A stretch of 38,552 nucleotides of DNA, taken from the NCBI GenBank assembly GCA_020833225.1, contig JAJHQS010000011.1, forward strand, positions 1-38,552, read 5' to 3'. The notes under the pieces were generated by a model that was given only the letters and a program-made list of their open reading frames with translations, did not search any database and was not told the origin of the DNA. The stretch is from Desulfurococcaceae archaeon. GTDB taxonomy: Archaea > Thermoproteota > Thermoprotei_A > Sulfolobales > Desulfurococcaceae. Within the stretch, counting starts at the first letter, position 1; each line of letters opens with the position of its first letter. Shown here one piece after another: positions 16,170 to 24,392 of this stretch. A program made the position numbers and the translations under genes.

Positions 16170-16613
16170 ATGAATAAATCCGCGGAAAAATCTGCTAGGC
16201 TCGAAGAAGTAGTCAGAAGATTAGCTGTTAATATTGAGTTATTTAGTCAAGTAGAGAGGTATTATAAAATGTTTGTTAATAGTTATAGAGATCTTGTTGA
16301 AGTATTAAGGAGATTAAAGCTCTTAGAGCTTGTTGACTTCTATAAGAAGTATAAGAATTGTAGTATTGAAGAAACCTGGGTTCTTAATAAGCAGAAAAAG
16401 AAGTACTATTATTATTACTTGAAATGTAAGAAGGGAGGGCCTAGAAGCATTTATCTGGGCAGATCCCTAGGATCTTATAGCACGTTGAGACAAGTCTCAA
16501 AGAGAGCTTTTGAATTAAAACAACTTATAGATAGAGTAGGAGAGTTACTTATAGAATTTGAAAAAGAGTTATTATTATATATGAAGTATTTAAAACAACT
16601 GAGAGAAGTATAA
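16170..16613 (+). CDS. Orphan coiled-coil protein with Lys/Tyr-rich centre
   Basis: A 147-residue protein. The N-terminal (about 1-60) and C-terminal (about 105-147) parts look like long amphipathic helices or coiled coils (LEEVVRRLAVNIELFSQVE; LKQLIDRVGELLIEFEKELL). Between them is a basic, aromatic beta-like stretch, NKQKKKYYYYYLKCKKGG followed by PRSIYLGR, reminiscent of small proteins such as DUF6788 seen in mobile or viral contexts; I cannot confirm membership. ATG at 16170 follows GTGAT closely; a GTG at 16161 is in frame. The elaborate repeat leader directly upstream suggests specific regulation. Codons are strongly A/T-biased. Confidence 0.6.
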   Translation: MNKSAEKSARLEEVVRRLAVNIELFSQVERYYKMFVNSYRDLVEVLRRLKLLELVDFYKKYKNCSIEETWVLNKQKKKYYYYYLKCKKGGPRSIYLGRSLGSYSTLRQVSKRAFELKQLIDRVGELLIEFEKELLLYMKYLKQLREV

Positions 16614-16636
16614 TGTTGTGAGTTAAATACTTATGC

Positions 16637-17314
16637 TTATATTATATTGAATTTTGAACTTTGTGCAGCTAAGTAATCCAATATTATTTTTATCACGAGC
16701 TCGTCCTCTCCAGGTTTTTCACATCTCCTTAGAACTAGTACTTCTGCTCTTTCGCGTTTTTCTATCCAAGCATATGGTAATACATTAGTGTTCACTACAC
16801 AGATAGCTATGACTATCTTCTGTTTTCTTAGCATTTCCTTGTATAATCTATAAGCTCTGATTATATTATTTCTTCCTTTAGTAAAGTACGCTATGCTTTT
16901 CACGGTGAGTGGGAAACATAATAATATGTCTTCGCAGTCTACTTTGTTTTCAACTATAATGTTTTGTTCAATAAGGGTTTTGTAATCACTACTAATTAGA
17001 GCTGTTAGTATGTTTAATAGTTGTTGAGTTTTAAGTTTTACGCTGTCAATCCAAGCATCTCTACTAGTCTTATACACTTTGAACTCTGAATTTTCAAGTA
17101 AAATAATTTCATGGTGCGGTATTATGAATGTAAAAGGTGCTATAGCAATACTATATATTTTTTCACCTGTAGCTATATCTACTACGCTGGGTGTTATGCT
17201 CATGTATAATTCTAAAACTCCTTGTTTAATTAATATATTAAGTAAGCTTAACAACGCATGCGCGGAGAGGGGTTTTAACTCTACAATGAGTGTATTAGGA
17301 TGGAAGTGTGGCAT
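16637..17314 (-). CDS. Hypothetical protein, 225 residues
   Basis: An uninterrupted 225-codon frame from ATG 17314 with normal composition and codon use for this window. I recognise no family. It is mostly hydrophobic beta and alpha segments (LIVELKPLSAHALLSLLNILI; YSIAIAPFTFIIPHHEIILLE; KIVIAICVVNTNVLPYAW) without a clear membrane span or signal peptide. A C-terminal charged strand RAEVLVLRRCEKPGEDE follows. It lies convergent with the orphan at 16170 (23 nt apart) and upstream of alba in the same direction. It could be a restriction-like or nucleic-acid binding protein, but nothing visible decides this. Confidence 0.6.
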   Translation of the reverse strand: MPHFHPNTLIVELKPLSAHALLSLLNILIKQGVLELYMSITPSVVDIATGEKIYSIAIAPFTFIIPHHEIILLENSEFKVYKTSRDAWIDSVKLKTQQLLNILTALISSDYKTLIEQNIIVENKVDCEDILLCFPLTVKSIAYFTKGRNNIIRAYRLYKEMLRKQKIVIAICVVNTNVLPYAWIEKRERAEVLVLRRCEKPGEDELVIKIILDYLAAQSSKFNII

Positions 17315-17378
17315 TGTGTATTTTACGTGGAGGTTTTGATAAAAATACTCTTTTTAATATATATAGTAGTCTTTAAGC

Positions 17379-17669
17379 TTATTCTTTAACTTTTAGTTTT
17401 ATTTCAATTATGCTGACTCTTGCTTCTCTGCCTTGTGGATTAGTTACTGTTTGACTACCAATTTTAATGTCTTCGACGTCTACTTTGCCTGGTAGAAATC
17501 TATTTCTAATTATTTCAACTGTATCTACAGCCTTGCTTATTGCTCTACCTCTAGCTTTTATGTAGATATCTCTTACTCCCTGATGTACTAATGTTAATAC
17601 TGCTATTACATAGTTCATTACTGGCTTCTTACCAACTAATACTGTATTTGCGGTTTGTGGTTGTGACAT
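17379..17669 (-). CDS. alba: Chromatin protein Alba (first paralogue)
   Basis: A 96-residue dimeric DNA/RNA-binding protein. The signature [22 protein letters not shown] contains the Lys-Lys pair (one Lys is acetylated in Sulfolobus), followed by [22 protein letters not shown] and the beta-hairpin [19 protein letters not shown]. The frame opens at GTG 17678, but ATG 17669 has GAGGTGG directly upstream and gives the usual short N-terminus. Alba coats chromosomal DNA and RNA in crenarchaea. It is divergent from reverse gyrase; the 145 bp between them probably carry both promoters. Confidence 0.96.
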   Translation of the reverse strand: MSQPQTANTVLVGKKPVMNYVIAVLTLVHQGVRDIYIKARGRAISKAVDTVEIIRNRFLPGKVDVEDIKIGSQTVTNPQGREARVSIIEIKLKVKE

Positions 17670-17814
17670 TCTTTCCACCTCTATTTCTCTTAGTTTTTTA
17701 TACTATTCACACAAATATAGCTAGGCTTTAAAAAGCTTTTCTACAGAGTTTCTGTATTACTCATCCCTTTGTTTTATAAACATCACACTTTACACATATG
17801 ATCACCGGGTGCTT

Positions 17815-20800
17815 ATGGGAAAGTTAATAGTAGTATATGAGAATAACCTCAATAACCTCTCAGAAGATTCTAAAACTTCGCTATTTGAATCCGGCGCTTT
17901 GAGTAACTCAACTATTAATTTACTAAGAGAGATCTTATCAAACACCGAGAAAGAATTCTACGAATTCTTTACTAGAGTTACCTGTGGATTAAATCCTTGG
18001 GGTGCTCAGAAAGCGTGGATTAAGCGGCTTCTTAAAGGAGAAAATACTGTATTAGTTGCTCCTACGGGTGTTGGTAAGACAACACTACTTTTAGTATATG
18101 CGCTTTACAGTGCACTGCACGGGAAGAGAGTGCTCTACATAGTCCCAACGAGGTCTCTTGGTGATCAGGTGTTTGAAAAATTATCTACAATGAGCTCCTC
18201 TATACAAAAAAGCATTAGGATCATTTATTACAACTCCTCACTTCAAAGTAAAATACGTGTATCTATGTTGAACTCTATTATTAATGAAGATTTTAACATC
18301 TTGATCATTACAAGTGCTTTTCTCAGAAAACTACGTACATTATATTCTCGCAATTTAGATGTTATTATTGTAGACGATGCTGATAGTCTAATAAAGAATG
18401 AAAGAAACATATATATACTACTTCAGCTCCTAGGCTACGATCAACACGACATAAACCTCGCTAAGAGGAGAATAGAGTTGCTGAGGAAAATACTTGTAGA
18501 TAGAGTTACAGGCAAAGATACCACTACATTAATTAAAGAGCTTATAGATATTGATGTCGAGTTAGAGAGAGCTCTAAAGAATAAAACCCTTGGACAACTA
18601 GTCGTAGCTTCTGCGACTTCTTACATAAGGAGTTTAGCTGGAAAGATTCTACGAGATCTCTTAAAAATAGATATTAGTGGTATTACTATTTATGGAAGAG
18701 ACATAACAGACACTTACATATATGTAAACAATGTGAGTGAAGTTGTAACAGAGGTTCTTAAGATTATTAAAAAGCTCGGTAAGGGAGGTATAATCTATAT
18801 TTCTCCGAGAAATCCTGGAAGAGATGTTTTCGTAGAGGCTGCCAAGAAAATTCAGGAAATACTAGCTAGTAGTGGTTTTAGAGTTTCGGAGGCTACACCC
18901 GCATCTATATCAAAACTAGTCTCAGGAGAACTTGATTTTCTAGTGGGCTTCTCGTCTTACTATAGTATTAGTGTTCGCGGCATAGATTCTCCCCATAATA
19001 TTAAATACGTGATCTTTCTAGGCACACCAGCATTTTCTAATCCTCTTGAAAAATTCTTAACTAATCCAAATACTTTAGTCAGAGTCGCTCTCGAAATAGC
19101 TGAACAACTTAGAGATCGTGTTCTCACTCAACAGGTCTTAAAGATTAGAAAATCATTACTCTATGCTAGTAGCATGGAGAAGAAACTTATTAGGTATTGT
19201 CTATTAGGCAAGATCCCTGAAAATATGATTCTAGATAAGTCAAAAATACATGAACTCTACATCTCTATTAAGGACCTATATATACAACTTCTCCCAGTAG
19301 TTAAGGGCATAATTGATCTTCGCGGAGTTTTATCTATAGGTATAGTTACACTTATAAAATCAGGAGGAAAATACTTGGCTGTTACACCAGACTTACTGAC
19401 CTATATTCAGGCTTCTGGGAGAACTAGCCGGTTACTTGGAGATAAAATGACCCATGGCTTATCGGTAATCGTAGAGTTCTCTGAGTACTCTAATCTCGTG
19501 AAGTCTTTAGATTTGAAGTTTAAAACTCTAGATAAAGAAATGGGGTTAAAACCTGCTAGCGAAGTAGATTTTGACCATGAGGTCTTATTATTAGAAAGTA
19601 GTAGAATAGGTGATCGTGGGGTTAATAAGTTAAAATACAAGTCTATTTTACTCGTAGTTGAATCACCCACTAAGGCTAAGACTATTGCACGATTTTTTGG
19701 AAAACCAATAGTAAGAAGAGTGGGGGATATCTCTATTTACACTATTCCTGTTAAAATAGGTGATGAAATATTGGAATTTAATATAGTCTCTACACGTGGC
19801 CATATATGTGACCTTACGACTAAGAGTAATATTGGTATTTTTGGAGTAGAAGTAGATGGAGACTCCATAAGATCGGTATATACTACTATTAAGAGGTGTA
19901 AAATTTGTGGAACACAATTCACTGATCTAGACATGTGCCCGCGGTGTGGTAGTAATATATATACTGATTCAAAAGTACTTATATATTTACTTCAAAAAAT
20001 AGGACTTGAAGTAGATGATATTTATATTGCAACAGATCCAGATATCGAAGGAGAAAAAATAGCCTACGATATCTACACCATTATAAAGCCTTTCAATGAT
20101 AATATATGGCGTATTAAGCTTCATGAGATAACTAGGAGTGAGCTTTTAAATGCACTTAAAGAGAAGAAACCTGTTGACTTGAAATTAGTTGAGGCAGAGG
20201 TTTACAGGAGAATTTTAGATAGACTTGTAGGTTTTAGTTTAAGTATGAAGTTACAAGAGGCTTTTAAAAATAAAAATATGGGTATTGGTAGAGTTCAGGG
20301 ACCCCTCTTAGATTTTATTGTGAAGAGATATTATGACCATATTAATAATAGATGTAAGAAGATATGTGTAAGCACTAATATACCATTAAAATTTGTATTT
20401 TGTACTCATATTGATAATGCTGATTTAATTGAGGAGTTAAAAAATGCTAGTAGCGTAGAGCTTATTAAGCTTAGTGAGGACACTATTGAAATTTCCCCTA
20501 AACCCCCCTATACAACCGAAGACCTTCTTATAGATGCTTCTAATAAGCTTGGTTTACAAGCAGAAGTTGTAATGAAGACTGCTCAGGAGCTTTATGAGGC
20601 GGGTTTAATAACATATCACAGAACAGATTGTACATATGTTAGTAATCTGGGTATATCTATAGCTAAAACTTATTTACAAAGTAAGAGCATGGAATCTCTC
20701 TTTACACCTAAGCATTGGGGTGAGCCAGGTAGTCATGAGGCTATAAGACCTGTAAATTCATATGATAGTGAGCAGTTACTTAGAGCCCTTGAAGAGGGTT

Positions 20801-21474
20801 TACTCTCATTAGCAATACCACTTACTTCTCGTCATTTAATGATATATGATCTTATTTTTAGGAGATTTATTGCTAGTCAAATGAAGCCATATAAGGCTAT
20901 TAGATCAAAATTTAAAGTTGTAGTAAGTGATATAGAACTTGGTGAATTAAATGTTCTTGTAGATATTGTTGAACACGGATTTGATCTAGTTGATAAGCCT
21001 AGACTATATAAGGATTTAAAAGGCTTTGAGAAATTATCACTTAATATAAATTCTATTAGAGTTTTTAATTCTAGCAGGGTTATGCTCTATAGCGAGGGAG
21101 ATCTTGTTTCACTTATGAAAAACTATGGTATTGGAAGGCCGAGTACTTACTCTAAGATTATTAGTAGTTTAAAAAGACATGGATATATCCTACTTTCTAA
21201 GACTAGGCAAAAAGTTGTTCCAACTAAGAAAGGTATTATTGTTCATAAATACTTAACAGAGAATTACTCAAAATGTCTTTCAGTAGAACTTACTAGGAGA
21301 ATGGAAGATGTTGTTGAAGCTATTCATACTGGTAAATTAGATATATATGATGCCGTGATCTCTATTCTCATAGATCTCGTTGAAAACGGTGTGTTAGATT
21401 ACTCAATACTTCCTACTAATCTTTATAGCTATATAAGCCTTCATCTTTCCAGCTACGGGCTCACTTCCAATTAG
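17815..21474 (+). CDS. rgy: Reverse gyrase (helicase-topoisomerase IA fusion)
   Basis: A 1219-residue enzyme that introduces positive supercoils using ATP and is the marker gene of hyperthermophiles. The N-terminal SF2-like half has APTGVGKTT (Walker A about 82-90), VDDAD as motif II, SATS and motif VI QASGRTSRLL. The C-terminal topoisomerase IA half starts with LLVVESPTKAKTIARFFGKP (about 612), has a zinc ribbon (Cys695, 698, 708, 711), Toprim ATDPDIEGEKIAYD, and the catalytic Tyr934 in LITYHRTD. The first 80 residues lack the four-cysteine zinc finger found at the N-terminus of many reverse gyrases. ATG 17815 follows GGGTG; TATA-like TTTTATAAA is at 17772-17780. The last 72 bp overlap alba-2 on the other strand. 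Confidence 0.97.
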   Translation: MGKLIVVYENNLNNLSEDSKTSLFESGALSNSTINLLREILSNTEKEFYEFFTRVTCGLNPWGAQKAWIKRLLKGENTVLVAPTGVGKTTLLLVYALYSALHGKRVLYIVPTRSLGDQVFEKLSTMSSSIQKSIRIIYYNSSLQSKIRVSMLNSIINEDFNILIITSAFLRKLRTLYSRNLDVIIVDDADSLIKNERNIYILLQLLGYDQHDINLAKRRIELLRKILVDRVTGKDTTTLIKELIDIDVELERALKNKTLGQLVVASATSYIRSLAGKILRDLLKIDISGITIYGRDITDTYIYVNNVSEVVTEVLKIIKKLGKGGIIYISPRNPGRDVFVEAAKKIQEILASSGFRVSEATPASISKLVSGELDFLVGFSSYYSISVRGIDSPHNIKYVIFLGTPAFSNPLEKFLTNPNTLVRVALEIAEQLRDRVLTQQVLKIRKSLLYASSMEKKLIRYCLLGKIPENMILDKSKIHELYISIKDLYIQLLPVVKGIIDLRGVLSIGIVTLIKSGGKYLAVTPDLLTYIQASGRTSRLLGDKMTHGLSVIVEFSEYSNLVKSLDLKFKTLDKEMGLKPASEVDFDHEVLLLESSRIGDRGVNKLKYKSILLVVESPTKAKTIARFFGKPIVRRVGDISIYTIPVKIGDEILEFNIVSTRGHICDLTTKSNIGIFGVEVDGDSIRSVYTTIKRCKICGTQFTDLDMCPRCGSNIYTDSKVLIYLLQKIGLEVDDIYIATDPDIEGEKIAYDIYTIIKPFNDNIWRIKLHEITRSELLNALKEKKPVDLKLVEAEVYRRILDRLVGFSLSMKLQEAFKNKNMGIGRVQGPLLDFIVKRYYDHINNRCKKICVSTNIPLKFVFCTHIDNADLIEELKNASSVELIKLSEDTIEISPKPPYTTEDLLIDASNKLGLQAEVVMKTAQELYEAGLITYHRTDCTYVSNLGISIAKTYLQSKSMESLFTPKHWGEPGSHEAIRPVNSYDSEQLLRALEEGLLSLAIPLTSRHLMIYDLIFRRFIASQMKPYKAIRSKFKVVVSDIELGELNVLVDIVEHGFDLVDKPRLYKDLKGFEKLSLNINSIRVFNSSRVMLYSEGDLVSLMKNYGIGRPSTYSKIISSLKRHGYILLSKTRQKVVPTKKGIIVHKYLTENYSKCLSVELTRRMEDVVEAIHTGKLDIYDAVISILIDLVENGVLDYSILPTNLYSYISLHLSSYGLTSN

Positions 21475-21663
21475 CACACTATCTAGTTTTATAGACTCTT
21501 TCATTTTACTACTAACAGCATTATATAGATCTACTGCTTTAGATATAAAGTGACCATAACCCTTAATTACAATTGATGACACACCCTCTTGAAACATAAT
21601 AGCAACATCAATTAAATAATTACTAATACTCTTCTTTCCAACTACAATTATTCTCTCATTCAC
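21403..21663 (-). CDS. Alba paralogue 2
   Basis: An 86-residue Alba-fold protein. RIIVVGKKSISNYLIDVAIMFQEG keeps the Lys-Lys pair and the Asn-Tyr of Alba, and IKGYGHFISKAVDLYNAV matches the second helix. Divergence from the copy at 17379 is large, so it is an ancient paralogue, like Alba2 of Sulfolobus, which forms heterodimers with Alba1 (known for that genus, inferred here). GTG 21663 has GGTG 6 nt upstream; longer TTG/GTG starts at 21675 and 21672 overlap that site. It overlaps the 3' end of the reverse gyrase gene convergently by 72 bp. Confidence 0.9.
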   Translation of the reverse strand: MNERIIVVGKKSISNYLIDVAIMFQEGVSSIVIKGYGHFISKAVDLYNAVSSKMKESIKLDSVLIGSEPVAGKMKAYIAIKISRKY

Positions 21664-21675
21664 AGATAACACCAA

Positions 21676-22140
21676 CTATAACAGTTATTGATAAACGTTT
21701 ATTATTAATTAAAATATTCGTTCTCTAAGATACTTCTAAATTTAATATTTTAACTCATATAATATATCTAACCTAAAGTCTCACCCCTCTAATTCAACTG
21801 TATATATCATGAAAACATATAGACTTTTCTACGTAACAGGATGTTCCACCCTTTAATTGCAACTGGAAAACTATGTTATACAGAGACCCCACTTTTTCAA
21901 GTAGAATTCTAAGTTGTAGTAATATAAATGTTGTAGAGTGATTTATTAGTTTGTATAATGATAACTAATATCACATTTGATAATAAAACTAGACTTAACT
22001 AATTTAACATGAAAAAGACTTTTATTTTCTTTCTAGAAGAAGTAAAGGGGTGTGTCTTTTCATAACCTTGTCTGTGGTCTAATAAGATCATTAACCGTCA
22101 GTTTCACCCCTCCTCTTCCACTGGAATTCATAAATCTTAA
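21676..22140. other. Gene-free region of about 465 bp with weakly repeated elements
   Basis: I see no protein-coding gene or RNA gene here. Three similar 22-23 nt segments occur: 21779-21800 (TCTCACCCCTCTAATTCAAC with TG), 21844-21866 (TTCCACCCTTTAATTGCAAC with TGG) and 22102-22124 (TTTCACCCCTCCTCTTCCAC with TGG). Their starts lie 65 and 258 nt apart, close to multiples of 65. A related sequence in reverse orientation (AAGTAAAGGGGTGTGTC) is near 22040. They could be remnants of a decayed CRISPR array or unrelated low-complexity similarity. The rest is A/T-rich. Confidence 0.35.
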
Positions 22141-22152
22141 GGGTATAAAGGA
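22141..22152 (+). promoter_or_regulatory. TATA box of the RNase P RNA gene
   Basis: GGGTATAAAGGA, with an A/T step centred about 28 nt before the first P1 nucleotide (22176), is at the expected archaeal TATA distance. It is preceded by TTAA at 22138-22141, possibly part of a BRE. The match in spacing to the structurally fixed RNA 5' end makes this one of the better-placed promoters in the window. Confidence 0.6.
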
Positions 22153-22175
22153 GTTTCTAAGATAATATTAGTTTA

Positions 22176-22495
22176 GCGGGGCTGGGACTCGCTCACGCTC
22201 CCTGAATAATGAGGGGAGTGAGGAAACACCGTGCACCCGCGGCAACGCGACCCCGTAAGGGGTGCGGGTAGTCCCCGCGGCAACGGCACAGAAACGGTAC
22301 GGCCACTATGAGATGGCTATGACGCGGGCCAGCTCCCGGCAACGGGGGTTTAAACCGCAGAGGACTGTAGTGGAGGCGTTGAAACGGCCGTCCCGCGTGG
22401 TGCAAGGCCCAGATCCGATATGAGACGCCGCGCGATCGGTGTGGGCCGCTTAGACAAATGCGAGTATACAAAACACGGGTTATTCCCAGCCCCGC
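22176..22495 (+). ncRNA. rnpB: RNase P RNA
   Basis: About 320 nt, strongly GC-rich against an A/T-rich background, as expected for structured RNA in a thermophile. P1 is a perfect 12-bp helix: GCGGGGCTGGGA (22176-22187) with TCCCAGCCCCGC (22484-22495). Conserved RNase P elements appear in order: GTGAGGAAAC, the ACAGAAAC block, GTTGAAACGG (P15 loop region), the CAGATCCGATATGAG segment, and TTAGACAAATGC before the closing P1 strand. It is the catalytic subunit that removes the 5' leader of tRNA precursors. Strand is fixed by the ACAGAAAC and GAGGAAAC motifs. The Tsr3 gene ends 9 nt downstream on the opposite strand. Confidence 0.93.
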
Positions 22496-22504
22496 TATTC
22501 ACAC

Positions 22505-23047
22505 CTACATACTTTCTTTAAATATATAACAGGGGTTTTCTATTTTCCAAAAGGTCTTTATTATTTCAACTAATTCACTCTGAGACCTGGTTTTAGAGTA
22601 TGCTTCAAGTAGTTCCTTATTTAGATCATTAAAGGTTTTCATCCACTTGTAAAGTCCCAAGAGCTTCTCATATTCGCTTTTAAAGCCAAGTATAAATAAT
22701 GCTGCTGCAACAGCCTCAATACTTGATAATATGCAGGTTTTTCCATAGTTAATGGGATTTCCAGGTATAAGTGGTGGAAGCTTTACATGTGTACCTTTTA
22801 GGCTTCTAAATTTAGATGGACTTAGTTTATGCCAACTAGCATCAACTACGAGTAACCCATATTTCTCAACTATATCTCGATGCCAAGGACCAAGATATTC
22901 TAAACTATATGGATTTAGTATTAGTAGTGAGTGTTTCAATGTGCGCCTAGAAACTCTCATGGCTATACCTGCTCTAATCATCTTCAACGCGGTATTTTTA
23001 ACTGGATCATCTTCATAAAATAACATAGCATAGATCTTAATTCTCAA
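22505..23047 (-). CDS. tsr3: Tsr3 rRNA aminocarboxypropyltransferase (DUF367)
   Basis: A 180-residue SPOUT-fold enzyme that transfers the 3-amino-3-carboxypropyl group from SAM to a small-subunit rRNA uridine. Family motifs: LLILNPYSLEYLGPWHRDIV, VVDASWHKL, KLPPLIPGNPINYGKT and LSSIEAVAAALFILGF. The N-terminal DPVKNTALKMIRAG replaces the usual DP-x-CTA-x-KL with loss of the Cys. TTG at 23047 is the only start that keeps the first beta strand (RIKIYAMLF). It converges with the RNase P RNA gene, so two ribosome/tRNA maturation genes abut. Confidence 0.92.
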   Translation of the reverse strand: MRIKIYAMLFYEDDPVKNTALKMIRAGIAMRVSRRTLKHSLLILNPYSLEYLGPWHRDIVEKYGLLVVDASWHKLSPSKFRSLKGTHVKLPPLIPGNPINYGKTCILSSIEAVAAALFILGFKSEYEKLLGLYKWMKTFNDLNKELLEAYSKTRSQSELVEIIKTFWKIENPCYIFKESM

Positions 23048-23109
23048 GAGGGATTCACTTTATAAACTATTTATACCCAGTGAGCTAAATATACTTATAG
23101 GGGGAATAT

Positions 23110-23364
23110 ATGTCTAGGGGTAAAGCATCTGCAATAGTTTTAGTTCAAACAGAAATTGGAGCTGAGACTAGAGTTATGGAAGATTTATTAAAAATACCTG
23201 AAGTTAAAGAGGCATATATAGTCTATGGTACATATGACATTGTTGTAAAAGTAGAAGCAGACGCTTTAGAGAAAATAAGAGACATTGTCACAAACAAGAT
23301 CAGGAAGTTACCTGATATAAGAACAACTGTAACAATGATAGTTGTTGAGGAGAGAGTGAAGTAA
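23110..23364 (+). CDS. Stand-alone Lrp/AsnC ligand-binding (RAM) domain protein
   Basis: An 84-residue protein consisting only of the alpha-beta RAM domain of Lrp/AsnC regulators: SAIVLVQTEIGAETRVMEDL, VKEAYIVYGTYDIVVKVEAD, LPDIRTTVTMIVVEE. There is no DNA-binding helix-turn-helix. Such proteins (SraM-like) bind amino acids and may modulate full-length Lrp family members by mixed oligomerisation; that role is inferred. ATG 23110 has a GGGGG tract upstream. It is divergent from Tsr3 with 62 bp between them. Confidence 0.9.
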   Translation: MSRGKASAIVLVQTEIGAETRVMEDLLKIPEVKEAYIVYGTYDIVVKVEADALEKIRDIVTNKIRKLPDIRTTVTMIVVEERVK

Positions 23365-23421
23365 CCTCTATTTTTAATAATTTATTGAAATAACTCTTGA
23401 AATTATTTATAGTAGATTGAT

Positions 23422-24348
23422 TTAAGAGGTTGTTACTATAACGTCTCTCCTGGTAATAATAATCGTGTGTTCAAATTGTGATACATAACCATTTGTTTTT
23501 TCAACTAGAACAGGGTATTTTATAAGTAGTTTTTCTTTCTCTAGGTGTTTCAATAGTTCTAAGTATGTATAATATTCTTCAATATTAGTGACATACCATC
23601 TAAGTGTAAAAGGGAGTGTTAATCTATCTTTATATATTCTCTCATAGAGTTTACTTATATTATTTTTCAATTTAATTTTATCTCGTCTTAATGCATAAAT
23701 AGTGGTAATATCTAGCTCTTTTACAAATCCAGAGCCATTTGTAGCAAAGGGCTCAATAGCATATACACCTTCTAAAAGTCTATGTCTAGCTAAGATGTCA
23801 CCATAATTTGGTATTGTTATACCACTATGTATAATATATCTGTCAATACTATGTCCACTGAGATTTTTAATTGGATTAAATCCATAACTCTTTATAGAGG
23901 ACTCAATAACTCTACCTATTTCAACAGCTCTAATACCAGGACGTATCATTTTAAGGGCGTTTTCAAGTGCAACACGAGCAGCCTCAACTAATCCCTCGTA
24001 TGCTGGACTTAATGCCACTGAAATAGCTGTGTCGGCTATGTAACCGTCTATATGAACACCTAAGTCTATCTTAACAACACCTTGATCTGGTATTAATAGG
24101 GGATCATTGTAGAGGGGGGTGTAGTGAGCTGCAACATAATTTATACCTATATTTACAGGGAATGCGGGTTTTCCACCGAGTTTTTTAATATAATTCTCTA
24201 TAGTAGTAGCTATCTCGCTAATACGCATTCCAGGTTTTACTAGTTTAGCGGCTAGTGTAGTAACTTCTCTAGCTATTTTTCCCGCCTTAATAAGTTTCTC
24301 AATAGCTTCTTCACTGAGAGAGCTCAAAAACGATCGCCAGTAAAACAT
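23422..24348 (-). CDS. map: Methionine aminopeptidase, type II
   Basis: A 308-residue metalloprotease that removes the initiator methionine. The five metal ligands are visible: Asp95 (VVKIDLG), Asp106 (IADTA), His166 (LSGHSI), Glu199 (YAIEPFA) and Glu293 (QFEHTI); His75 in AAHYTP is also conserved. The type II insert (about 225-275) is present. ATG 24348. It is divergent from the UPF0173 gene with a 44-bp shared upstream region. Length and motifs are normal. Confidence 0.95.
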   Translation of the reverse strand: MFYWRSFLSSLSEEAIEKLIKAGKIAREVTTLAAKLVKPGMRISEIATTIENYIKKLGGKPAFPVNIGINYVAAHYTPLYNDPLLIPDQGVVKIDLGVHIDGYIADTAISVALSPAYEGLVEAARVALENALKMIRPGIRAVEIGRVIESSIKSYGFNPIKNLSGHSIDRYIIHSGITIPNYGDILARHRLLEGVYAIEPFATNGSGFVKELDITTIYALRRDKIKLKNNISKLYERIYKDRLTLPFTLRWYVTNIEEYYTYLELLKHLEKEKLLIKYPVLVEKTNGYVSQFEHTIIITRRDVIVTTS

Positions 24349-24392
24349 TTAATTAACTATGCTTTATAAAACTCATATTATGGTGAGAATAT

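Noticed and set aside
22021-22078. Short frame MKKTFIFFLEEVKGCVFS in the gap before RNase P RNA
   Set aside because: Only 18 codons, no ribosome-binding site and no sign of conservation.
22193-22471. Open frame of 92 codons on the minus strand
   Set aside because: It is antisense to the RNase P RNA; its odd Arg/His/Pro-rich composition reflects the GC-rich RNA.
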